From positions 10,787,981 through 10,851,980 of the forward strand of contig NC_060111.1 of NCBI RefSeq assembly GCF_021155765.1: 64,000 bases of DNA. Reading direction: 5' to 3'. The notes beneath the pieces were generated by a model. It made no database searches and had not been told where the DNA came from. It saw only the letters and a program-made list of their open reading frames with translations. Positions 11,401 through 22,930 of the stretch are shown here, piece by piece. Numbering within the stretch: the stretch's first letter is position 1; every line of letters starts with the position of its first letter. Both the position numbers and the translations under genes were made by a program. This DNA comes from Diprion similis (Eukaryota > Arthropoda > Insecta > Hymenoptera > Diprionidae).

Positions 11401-13341
11401 TTCTTTGTTTGTTCGGAAATTCACAATTGTTCACACGTTGTACAGCGCCTCTGTAAATTTTCATTCTCTGCCTTTGTGTACGCAAGGACGCGGTGTTTAC
11501 GAAGCCACGCCGTTTTCGGTTCCCGCGCGTCAGGCAGCCGTCGCACCCCTCCGCGTCGGAGTTCGAAATTCGAACGTACGCCGGTTATTCGTTTCCGATT
11601 AACCTCGCGCAGAGTTAGAGTTTCTCGTGTTTCTGAGGAGCTGGTAATAATATTTCAACGTATTGTTTTCTGTTTCATTATAGATAATTTTTTCATTATT
11701 CATCTATCCTTTTTTTTCAAGCTTGATATTAATTCTATTCCGTGCGTTATTAATATCCCCGCGTCGTGTAGTTCTTTGTTTGTGTTTGTTCGGAAATTCA
11801 CAATCGGTCACACATTGTACAGCGTCTCTGTAAATTTAATACTCCGCCTTTGCGTACGCCATACCGCGGTGTTTTCGAAGCCACGCCGTTCTCGGTTCTC
11901 AACCGCCACGCAGTCGCTGTATTTCTCCGCGTGGGAGTTCGAAATTCAAACGTTCGCCGGTTATTCATATTTCATCAACCACGCGCAAAGTCAGAGTTTT
12001 TCGTATTTCTGAAAAGCTGGTAATAATATTTCACCCAGTTGTTTTTTTTCATCGACGATAACCTTTTCTTTATATTCATTAATCCTTTTTTTTTGAGCTC
12101 GATATCAATTCTATTCTGTTTGTCATTAATATTCCCGCGTCGTGTAGTTCTGTATTTGTGTTTGTTCGGAAATTCACAATCGTTCACACGTTGTACAGCG
12201 CCTCTGTAAATTTTCATTCTCTGCCTTTGTGTACGCAAAAACGCGGTGTTTCCGAAACCACGCCGTTCTCGGTTCCCGCGCGTCAGGCAGCCGCCGCACC
12301 CCTCCGCGTGGGAGTTCGGAATTGGAACGTACGCCGGTTATTCGTTCCTTATTAAACACGCGCAGAGTTGGAGTTTTTCGTGTTTCTCAGAAGCTGGTAA
12401 TAATATTTTACCTCATTTTTATCTTTTTCATAAAAAATGAATTTTTTTTTTTCATCTATTTATCTTTTTTTTTTAAGCTTGATAATAATTCTATTCTGTG
12501 CGTTATTAATATTCCCGCGTCGTGTTGTTCTTTGTTTTTGTTTGTTCGGAAATTCACAATCGGTCACACGTTGTACAGCGCCTCTGTGAATCTTCATTCT
12601 CTGCCTTTGTGTACGCAAGAACGCGGTAATTCTGAAACCACGCCGTTCTCGGTTCCCGCGCGTCAGGCAGCCGCCGAACCTCTCCGCGTGGGAGTTCGAA
12701 ATTCGAACCTTCGCCGGTTATTCGATTCTCATCAACTACGCACAGAGTCAGAGTACATCGTGTTTTTAAGAAGCTGGTCATAATATTCCAACTTTTTCGT
12801 CTTTTTTTCATCGTATATAAATTTTTACCTATATTCATTCATCCTATCTTTTTTTTCGCTATATATTCATTTTTTTCCGTGCGTCATAAATATTTCCGCG
12901 TCGTGTTGTTACATCTTTGTATTTGTTCTGAAATTCTCAATCGGTAACACAGTGTACAGCGTCCTTTCCAATTTCTATTTCCCGCCTTTGTGTACGCGAG
13001 AATGCGGTGTTTTCGAAGCCACGCCGTTCTCTGTTCCTGCGCGCCAGACAGCCGCTGCACCCCTTTACGGAGGAGTTCGTTATTCGAACGTTCACCGGTT
13101 ATTCGTTTCTCATCAACGACGCGCATATTCCATGTTTCCCGAGTTTCCGAGAAGCAGGTCATGATATTCCAATTGTTTTTTTTTTTCGTTACGTTCACCG
13201 GTTATCCGTTTTTCACCAACTACCCGCAGAGTCGGAGTTTTCCGTGTTTCTGAGAAGCTTGTCATAATATTCCAACTTACTGTTTTCCTATTTTTCATGT
13301 ATAAATTCTATTTCATTTATTAATTCTATTTTCCTCCAAGC
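8494..13341. repeat. Satellite array, ~375-bp unit, about 13 copies
   Basis: A complex tandem repeat. The marker ACCGGTTATTCG (or close variants) recurs near 8557, 8933, 9310, 9686, 10063, 10437, 10815, 11187, 11580, 11957, 12335, 12715 and 13097, giving a period of about 375 bp. Each unit has a GC-rich core (with CGCGCGTCAGGCAGCCGCC) and an AT-rich linker. The core lacks stops, so ORFs of 60-180 codons appear on both strands in most units (for example 11476-12012 plus and 12884-13198 minus). They start in varied frames and end in the linker, so I do not call them genes. The left edge is cut by Gypsy A and the right edge by the CACTA-like element. Confidence 0.93.
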
Positions 13342-14792
13342 TCACACGGAGGGAAAGGATTGTTTGAATTAACTGATATTCGTTTGATTCAACTAAATGC
13401 TATAGTTAAATACGGCGAACACAATGCTCACTTAATTCAACAAAATAGATTTGTCAGATGAAATACTTATGATAACGTAATATAGAACTGAATCAACCCT
13501 TCGAATGATCATGTCGACTATAACTTCAGTCAAGATAACACGGCTCGGGTTCCTTGCAATAATGTGAATTTTGTATCAAGAAAATGTGTTATTGAAATGA
13601 CTAAAAATTTGGTTGAACGGACCTCGATCATTTTGTTTCAATCATATGAAATTGTTGTATCAAAACAAATTGAGCTTCTTTGAATTCATGTTTTTGTTGA
13701 GTTGAGAGTTCAAAGGGTAAAATAGGCAATAAAATATGTTGTTACAAAAATCTTCTGTATTGAATGAACATTAGAGATATTGAGGCCCACAAAACCTATT
13801 CTTTGAATAATATCATTGATAATTCAGCTGACTCAAACTTTTGTAGGATTGAGTATTCATTACGTCGTTTCCACACTATACCCAGGTTGATATGATAATA
13901 ATTTGATTGAATGAAATTCGTATTTTGTCCGGCGGAAACTATGTCTCGTCATATAGTGTAGCCTGAAGTTTGTCACATGTAGCTAGTATTTTTGAGGTTT
14001 CGTCCAATGAAGGAACACCTGTGAATTTTAAGAAATTTATCAACTTTATTTACGGCATGTCAAAAACATACAAGGTAATTATATTTAAATTAGAATATGA
14101 TGTATAGGCATGGTACACAGAGATAAGAGAGGCTTGAAATAAAATAATTTGATTAGCGAGTCGCAGGTATAATTGTAAGAAATTATATAAGTAAACGAAA
14201 GATACGTTAAGCTAAGAGCTAGTACTTTGACTAGTTTACTAATCTTTGACATACGGTATTGTCTACTAAACCTACTACAGTAGTTATCTCACAGAATCTG
14301 TACTTACATCTACACATTGCACAAGGAATAACAAAATAGGATAATTCATCCAGGAACTATCACCATCAATACAATCATATAGTTATAATCTCAAGAACTA
14401 AGTATAATATCAAATCAATTCGTTCCGTACGTACAGGTAAAACTTTATCAGAAACTGTGCATCGGAGTTAGATTATGGTAGAAATTAGGATGTCGATTAT
14501 TGTTCAGCATCTTTCACATATGGTTTCGTCTACCAAACTTGATACATAGGTCAGCACAGCCTAACAATAATAAAATCTTATCAACGAGTAATAGAGTAGA
14601 GAAATATAGAATACGATTTTTTTTTAAATACATGCTAAAATGTCCTGCAAATCACGCAATATCTCTCTAATATAGTGTTATTGGCAAAATATTGATATAG
14701 CAGTGATCAACAATGCGCTTAAAAATATATAAGCGAACAAGGATTAAGTAAAAAAAACGTAATGTGGCGTAAACTTCAAAAATAGAACACAA
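13342..14792. other. Left subterminal part of CACTA-like element, no gene
   Basis: AT-rich, with many short direct and inverted TTGAAT/ATTCAA-type words, no ORF of note. The minus-strand frame of the transposase stays open from 14996 down to 14793 after the stop at 15012; this is probably 3' untranslated. Confidence 0.5.
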
Positions 14793-15011
14793 CTACTGAG
14801 TAAACATGATAAATTGAAAATAAGTGAACACTGTGGTATCAAATATTGGTTCGTATAAAATTATGAGGTGCGTTGTTGTCCTTTGAGTGTGATCACTTGT
14901 TCTAAAGTTTAATTCTCGTGCCATAGACAATTTCGAGATCAATGAAATAGCTCCGTCAAATATTTTTGTAATCAGTTTATGTTGGAGTTTTTGCACATAA
15001 TTCCCAATGCA

Positions 15012-17468
15012 TTAATCGCATGGTACATACCACTTTCCGTCTGACATAATATGAATGCTGTACGTAAGATATGTGTACAAATTTTTTTGCAACACGTAGT
15101 TCCACTTATTTGTCATTTCGACTTCAAAGGCATGAATGTGTTCGACAAAACACACATTGTGTATACATAAGAATATGAAATGTATTTCAAGTGCTTCGTC
15201 AACTAGGATGTATTTGATAGCTACAAATTTTAATAATTCATTTTCCGTACCCCACACCAATATATTGCCTGCTTTGTAAGTTGTTCCACCTACACTTACC
15301 CATGGTACACAGAGATAGTTTTGAGTGAAATTGAAATGAACAGGTAAGCTATTTTTGAAAAAGTTATAGTCGTCCAAATTAGTTAAATCGACTTCGTAAG
15401 CACTACCCATAGAGATCTGGTTTTCGAAACCTTTTTTTGCCATAAATCTGTAGTTTAATTTTAATTGATTTTTTTAAGCGAGGGTATACGCTATATTTAT
15501 TCGTGATGTCACTACTTTGGCGTTCTGTTTGAAATCGCGATGGTTGCCTTCGAAACGAATAGTCGACATGTCACATAAAGGCCCACATTTTTCAATACAA
15601 GTTGAGTGATGTAACATAAAATGGTGCTTGGGTTTTAACGGCTCTCTGAATAGCTGCAGATATAAAGAATGATGTTGTTTAACTAAAGTGCGAAGTAAAT
15701 CAGTTGTTTTCTTACGGAATGATATAGCCATAACCACCGACAGAATTTTTCTAACGACAATATATAACTGCCAGACTTCATTATCATTAGGAACAAGATC
15801 GCCAATGATTAAACCGAAGTAGTAGACGAAGCACAACATTTCGGATGCTGAGAACACGATAACTTGTTTCCTTAAAAAATCATGTGTAATTGTTGGTGGA
15901 CTGTTCCCTACCATAGTACTGCCATACTTAAAAAATCTGACTCTTTCATTCAGCTGATCAAGAGAAAATAATTTGTCTACATTTATTAGTACCTGACAAA
16001 TTTTACCCATGGTATACCAAAAACCTCCCTCTAGTATATCATAAGCACTATCGCATGTAGGATTATCTATTAGATCATAACTTGGAATATCATTGAAAAT
16101 GCATCTACCTTTGATACCATATTTACAGCGCAACAAATCATCAGCATAATTAACTTTTGTTCGTAACATACTTATATCTTCAGATGTTTGACTTTGAAGT
16201 GTGAGCTTATCAACTCGACAAAATCTGCACACATAATTGGCATTGAAACTTTCTGTAAAGCTTAAAATCGAATGAAGCCCAAGATTTTCATCTAATATTT
16301 TGGTCAAGACGAAATATACCTTCTTTTTTACAGTGCCCGTATTAATAATGATACCGTTTTTCTCAAGGTTAATAATTTCCAGTATTAATTTTCTGAAAAC
16401 GTCTTTATTGCCAAATGTATTATGATCTTGTGAGTTGTGTAGTTGTGCTAAAAATATGTTCTCAAGCAATGAGCTGTACTGGGGAGGTATACAGCCCAGA
16501 GTAAAGTAAACAGCACCAAGTTTATTAATGCATTTGTGTGATCCCAGTGGATTGTTCACTTCAAAATCATCAAAATATATTGTCAAAGGTAAAACGACGT
16601 TATTGTGAATTTTAAATTTCTGCTCGATTTCTATCTACTGCTTCGTGTGCACAAAAGAATAACATTCATCTTCTTTCAACTCGTTTATATGGGAAACTAT
16701 GTAATTAAAAACATTTGGCAATTCGAGAAACTTTGTTAGAATTTCACCCATCGGTATCAACTGGCCAGTTAAATCAACGATGCCAAGGTCTTTAGATCGA
16801 TTAATTGTCTTCAGTTCCATAGAGGTGCCAACGACAAACGGAATCGGTTTTATTAAGGTACTGCAACTGTCAAAGAATTTCATTCTCTGGTACTCGGTTT
16901 TAAGATTATTAAAGGCGTTGCTCAAGATATCTAGCATGTCGTTCACGTCATTGTTTTTGGTACTAGAGTGAATGGAATTATATTTTCGTCTAATTAATTC
17001 AATGCAAGATGAAGAAAATAATTCATCAACACTTGCAATAATGTCCTGCACAACACTTCGGTTAATTGTATTATTGGCATACAGTTTAGCTGTAGAAGAA
17101 GCACAGCCATCGCTCACTAATTGCCGAAACTCTTCAACAGTTATATTGCATTCAAGATTGTCAGAATTACAGACATCCACTTTTACAGGAGAAGTGCCAG
17201 ATGAATCACATGAGTCTACATCACGAAAAAAAAAATCAGTCACATTTTCGGGTGCTCTGTGTTTTGGTATGGTCAAGGACTGCATGGGTAATGGATGTTT
17301 CAAGGCTAAGTGCTTCATATATGAAGATGAATTACTGAAGGTCCTCCAACAATTTGGTTGTTGGCATTGAAATTTTTTACACCATTTTACACTATGCTTC
17401 AACTTCATATGTGCCATGAGGTGATTAGAAGTCGGGTAACCGTGTTGACAAAACGGGCAATAATACAT
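15012..17468 (-). pseudogene. CACTA-like transposase with two C2H2 fingers
   Basis: One reading frame of about 818 codons starting MYYCPFC at 17468. It is broken only by an in-frame TAG (16635-16637) and an in-frame TAA (15474-15476). The N-terminus has two C2H2 fingers, YYCPFCQHGYPTSNHLMAHMKLKH-like and a second with C-x4-C...H-x4-H. The catalytic region begins YFDDFEVNNPLGSH, then LGAVYF and DENLGLHSILSF, then an ANYVCRFC cysteine pair. I recognise this order from EnSpm/Transposase_21-type proteins of animals; this is a family recollection, not a search result. The C-terminal piece (15012-15443) ends SDGKWYVPCD. It binds and cuts transposon ends in the nucleus, if family function holds. Both breaks are single nonsense codons in an unshifted frame. 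Confidence 0.72.
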
Positions 17469-17521
17469 TTTCGTTGATATTTCTGAAATTGTCTATGGAA
17501 CAGCTAATCGCATTTGAATTT

Positions 17522-20500
17522 TCAGTTTATGAAATCGGGCATCGAGCTCATAAGGTTGGCAATGTACGATATTTGCTTATCCCACTTGGTGCTAATTTTG
17601 TATAAACCGTACTGAATGAGGTACCATAAGTGCTCGCTCTCCGGTGGGTACAGTGCATTTACAGCGTGGAAACATTTAAAGCATAAATCAAAAGCTTTCA
17701 ATGCTGTCGATACCTTATATAGTGTACGGTCCAGTGAGACATGAAAAGTTTCAATCGAAGTCAGAGTAGGTCCCACAACAATTACGTAAGGTTGCACTGT
17801 TAGCCCCAGTTCCGCAACTTCATCAATTCGTTTTCGTTGTGCTGTCGGTAAATCGCCTGCCACCTGCAAGTTTCCAAATTTTAAAACATTGGTTATACGC
17901 TAATGATATGAAAATTATCATTCCTATCAAACTACTCACCTTAAAATGCAGGATCATACTTTTCTGACATTCAATGATTGAAAATTTTCACTGCTCCTTT
18001 TTTCGACTTCTCTGAGATTGGGTATCAGAGGAACCTGATTGTTTCTTTGCAAAACGAAGTCTATCTCGGGGAGCAACCAAGTAAGAGAGAAGCATTATCT
18101 GAACGACGACCTTGCAATCTAAGAATAAGCATATGGTTATAAGTCTATAAACGACTATAACATGAAAAGATGAGAAGCGTATAGTATTTTCTTACCAACA
18201 GTCAATGTTTCCAATTCCAACAGTCTAAACAGAGATTTCGCGTTGTTTTCGTTAGGTAAACGGCGAGAGTTTTGTATATGAGTAAAGAATTTGTCCCAGT
18301 GCAAAAATACAGCATTATTTTCACGTGCGTGAAGGTACTTGTAGTCTAGTTCAAGAAGTGAGTATCCATTACTCTGCTTCAAGACGGGCCACTTCTCCAA
18401 ATAACTATGAACTGTTCCGATATGACTCGTGTTTTCCAGTCGAAGAGGTGCTGTGGTTTTCCAATGCTGTATAACTAACTCCCATGGTTCACCGTTGTGC
18501 TCAAGCCAAAGCTCACTATTCTTTATTTCATCTAATAACAATAATGAATTAGTATATGAATAAGAAGGATACGTTGAGCAATCTAGATTGTAGAAACACT
18601 TTGAAACGTAGACTCGCAAGTACTCCTCGCATTCAATTGTTACCACTTAATTATGAAAGACACTGCAAATCATCGATAGTTGAAAATTGTAAATCAAACT
18701 TTTTGGTGCAAATATAAAATTAGAGGCTGTATTATAGTGAAATCCAAAACAAATTTACTGCGATATACACATATACATCTTCATAGCAGCCCTGTATTTA
18801 ACAAAATGAATTATGACGTCACAGATTTTTTTTCAAGTGAACTACATTTGTGGTACCAACCAGAGAGAACATCACTCGTAGTACTATCAGAAGTACAGGA
18901 TTCGTAAGATATGTTGGATCCTGAGAGCCTCCGATAGGTTTGTAATTTGTTCCGGTATTTATCTGGCAGCTGCCCTTTGGAAGGAACAGACGTTTTTACT
19001 CCGGAAGAACACTTTCTTACTGCAGGGATGTAGTAAGTAATTTTAATTTCTTTTGGATATATTTTCGTGATTTGGTCTGCAATGTCGTTAAAGTCCACTT
19101 GCATTGGACACCTGGAGATAAAAAAAAAATAGTGCAATCAAATTTAAATTAATATGAATATCGCTAAATTTTCAATGAGATTATAACATAATGTATCGAC
19201 CATACCTATGCCCATTGAAATTTTGCAGAGCTTCCGTTATAATTAAATCTACAAGTATTTTTGTGCTGTCATGGGCAAGAGTTGATTGCGGGAGTATTTC
19301 AAGATACATCTTCCAGCTGTTGTACTCTTCAATAGTTCTTTCACATTCAAGCTGGTGCGGGTATTTTAACATTTTTTGTTGAATTTAGATTGTACAATGA
19401 AATAATCCTGTCCTTTTAACGTGTGGGAAGCAACGTCGAATGAGGAGCTCCATTCATCCTCCGTGCTGCTAGTGGTATCAATATTTTGTACTTCAGTAGA
19501 GACGTCTTCTTTAATCTGAAGTGAAAAAAGTTGTAACCAGTAAGCATATGATTTTTTTAATTGTAACATTAACTATATCTGACAACAGATTGGTATTTTC
19601 TTTGTACATTTTAGTTCTAAGTTTTATTATTGACGTCAAATCTATTCGCCCCTGTATTTTTCTAAATATGATTTTACAACTCTGACATGATATTCATAGA
19701 AAATTCTTAGATGCCACGGATCATGTTATTTTTATTCTTGATAAAATCCTTTAACAATAAACAAAAATTATGTAAAAAAAAAAAATAAAAATAAAAGTGT
19801 CGAGGTTCAGAGAGTAGTCTCAGTCAAGCCAGAATCTGTATAATAATTTTGTGGAAGCAGGCCAATTCGATGCAGGAATTGATGAGTATCCGGTGTGTCG
19901 TAGCTGTACATCTAAACAATTGTTAGTTCACCACAATCGCAAACTATCCAAATAAAATAACCTGATTACTAGGGAATGTTAAAAAATGTGGGAATGTAAT
20001 TTTCTCAATAAAGAAGTAAATAAATGAATTATTATTATGCTAGTCAGATTTCGAATTTATTCAATGCCAATGAAGATACCATGTTGGCATCAAAATATAG
20101 GAATAACATACTGCAACCCCTTTAAGAAACTTAATGAATTTCGGCAATACAATTCATTGATGGCTTTTCAGTGGGATTCATTGTAGGTATCAAAATCATC
20201 TCAAACTATGACAGAATGTACTGATTGCCGTTGAAGAATGACGTAATGAACTATGCTTAATAGCGAATCGACCAGTTCTTTTTAGAAAAAAAGCTATTTT
20301 AGAATCTTGCCAATAATCAATGTATTTTTCTTCAACTTAATGCAGCCTCGGCCATCATCAGCACAATAAGAATTTGAAACTGGGACTAGCTTAATATTAA
20401 GAAGATCTACAGAAAACATTGTCTAATCGCTGCATTAAATGAACAAATAAGTCTTACTGTCATATTACCTGAACGAAAGTCATTTAATTTTACAACTTAA

Positions 20501-21508
20501 CATTTTTCTCAATTTTGATCACCTTCTAATAATCAATTTTTTTTTTTATTTCAATAGTTTGAGGTTGGGGCAGCCTAACAGTTGCTCACAGATTGAGCTC
20601 GACCATCCTGCTGCCCTGCCTCGTAGTGCTACAGTGCTGCAGTATCAACCTGCGACTCTGACTTGCGTATGTTCCCCTGTAACTAACTAGCAGGTTTTTG
20701 AAAATAGATACGGTGTATGTTATAGAATTAAGAAAACCACATGACAAGCGGCTCAGGGATTTCAGGGATCTCGTACCTAATTAGTCCGGCAAACATATAC
20801 ATACAGAGACCAATATGTTGTTTCACATGTGTAAAAATTAATATCGCACGCATACTAGACTCTGCTCTCCGTCGTCACCATTCCTCGGCACATTTGGGCT
20901 ACCTTTGTCCTGAAAGTGTTCGTTCCATTTTTTCGAGAACTTTATTCTCAATCCAATTTTCGGAATTAATTCTTTCATGAGGGCCTCCGTTAAGCATTCT
21001 AATGCTGTTGAGTCTATTAGATTGTCTGTGTAAGCATTAGAAAATAATATTTGAGGTTGAATATTTGAGAAGAAGGAAATGCTTTACATCAATACTTTGA
21101 GGTTACTATTTTTATGACTAGTTTAGAATAATATGTGTAAGTGCACATAGGCAAGTAGACTTTTGTGAAAAATTATACACGAGTTTTTTCACATTCCCCA
21201 CGTGCTCGTCAAGTTCTGGTAAATTACTGTGCTACAAATGAATATTCCCCCCCCCCCCCTGCGCTTTCATAAACTTTATTTACTGATCTACTGTGTGAAG
21301 AACAAATTTGTGAATATTAAATAAGAATATTTAAAAAAAATTGACTCATGGATGACGCCTTCACTAGAATGGCTACGTAACTTTGAAACTGCGGTCTCAC
21401 GCGAAATATTTACAGTGTATAAAGTGAAGATAAACTTACCTTTGAAATCGTCAATTAGAACGTCTAAATCCCACGATTTTAAAAGATTTTGAACTGCTTC
21501 GTCAGCCA
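17522..21508 (-). pseudogene. CACTA-like accessory gene, several exons
   Basis: A multi-exon minus-strand gene upstream of the transposase. Exon 1 is 21508-21440 (MADEAVQNLLKSWDLDVLID, donor G|GTAAGT), and resembles the start of a SAM-like helical domain. Further exon-like pieces are 19515-19206 (acceptor TTCAG, donor G|GTATGG), 19111-18811 (acceptor CTCCAG), about 18646-18196 (donor G|GTAAGA) and 17863-17522 (acceptor TTGCAG, ending MPDFIN). In 19515-19206 a run of six A shifts the frame between VQSKFNKK and MLKYPHQ. A stop precedes the 18646 piece. The 18646 piece contains W-x2-T-x3-R (HWKTTAPLR). The last exon has VGPTLTSIE and FKCFHAVNALYP. I do not know its biochemical role; its co-location suggests the second protein of the element. 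Confidence 0.55.
19570..21287. other. Large intron of the accessory gene
   Basis: Between exon 1 and exon 2. AT-rich, no long ORF that looks real. A run of 13-14 C lies at about 21247-21259. Confidence 0.45.
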
Positions 21509-22930
21509 TACCTCCCACGACACTTTTTTTAGTTTATAATTACCCAGTCTTGAATTCTCAAATGACGCTATGCTGCCGGCTTCGGTGCTACGCCATGTGC
21601 TTGCAGGATCTTGCTCGCCGACACCAACGTATTCGTTACAGTTATTCCGCAGTCCGGGCCAAACCCCGCGCATTTCATATGGCAGTGCTTCCGTCGCACG
21701 TGATTGGCTGTGCCGGAGTCTGAACCCGGACCAAGTTCATGGCGCGGTATTTCATTCAAATTTTCATGCCTAGGGCGTAGGCTCGAAATAAAGATAACCG
21801 AGTTCTAGTGAACAGACTCAGTGTAGTGAATAAAAATAATATCGCGCGTGGCAGCGTCCCGTCTTATACATTATAATATACAATTTTGCTTATTAATAAT
21901 TACTAGGGATATAAATGTGGCTTCAAAGCTAGAAATCTGTGCCTCAAAGAGTTATCTATTCTTTTTGCACCAGGGTATTATTGATATCTCGAAGGAATGA
22001 AAAATAATGCAAATATTATAGAATCAATTTAGGAAAGATAGAAGGAATTATCTTTCAAGGTAATATAGGTTGTTGATTTGTTGTTTATTTATGACAGTGA
22101 TATTAAACAAAATTTATTGTTCATTACAAAACAAAATTCGTATTCGTTGATTATATTTAAACTGACGTGTATTTTTTCACGATGAATGTATTCCTTACTT
22201 CCGTAGTGAAAATTTTCAGTACTACGTAGTTTTACAGAAATTGTGACATTTCATATTATTTCGTCCGAAATTGTGAATATGTATAATTTTTCATATGGAA
22301 TCGTTAAATTTTTTCAAAAACTGTATAGTATCTTGTCGATTGTTTACTAAAAAAATACAAATTTTCATGAAAATTTACAAGTTTTTATGAGAAGCTATGC
22401 ATATTTACAATTTTGTGCGGAAACAATTTTTTGTAGAAAATTGTACGAAATATTGCAATTTGTAGGAATTTGCAACGAATTCGTAGAACATCGTAGGTAG
22501 AAATGATCATCACCAAGGCGGTTTCAAAGCATGTGGTGTTCCTTTTACTTCGTAAAGAAATAAGGACTACTGATTCAACCAGTTACGCCAAACAAACAAC
22601 GGTTAGATCAACAAAGTACTGCATTCAATCGATGTGAATTTTGTTAGCTGGACTCATGTGATTAATTGATTTGACGTACATAATTGTTTCCGTTAACCAA
22701 TCTGCAACTTGAATGAATAATACCTGAACTTCAAATGAAATGATATTTAGTTGACTGAATTCTGGAAACGCATCTAAAGGCTTACTCGAATTAACACTTT
22801 ACTTGATTGCGACAAGAAAGGCTGAATCACAGAATACGCTTGACTAAATCATTTTGACAAAATAACTAAATCGAAGTTGTTGAATTGAAGTCGCCGTACT
22901 TACAACAAGTGAGGAATACTTGATTGAAGT
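21509..22930. other. 5' flank and right subterminal part of CACTA-like element
   Basis: 21510-21790 is GC-richer and lies just upstream of the accessory gene's ATG, so it may hold the promoter. 22040-22500 is AT-rich with many variants of TTTTGTAGGAAATTTG. 22550-22930 has dense TTGAAT/GATTCAA words like the left end. No gene seen. Confidence 0.45.

Noticed and set aside
8494..13341. Many ORFs of 60-180 codons on both strands as a gene family
   Set aside because: They lie in a satellite whose GC-rich core lacks stops; starts and frames vary between units and both strands are equally open.
14109..15318. Shared 16-mer ATGGTACACAGAGATA at about 14109 and 15302
   Set aside because: No extended similarity around it; possibly chance or an old duplication.
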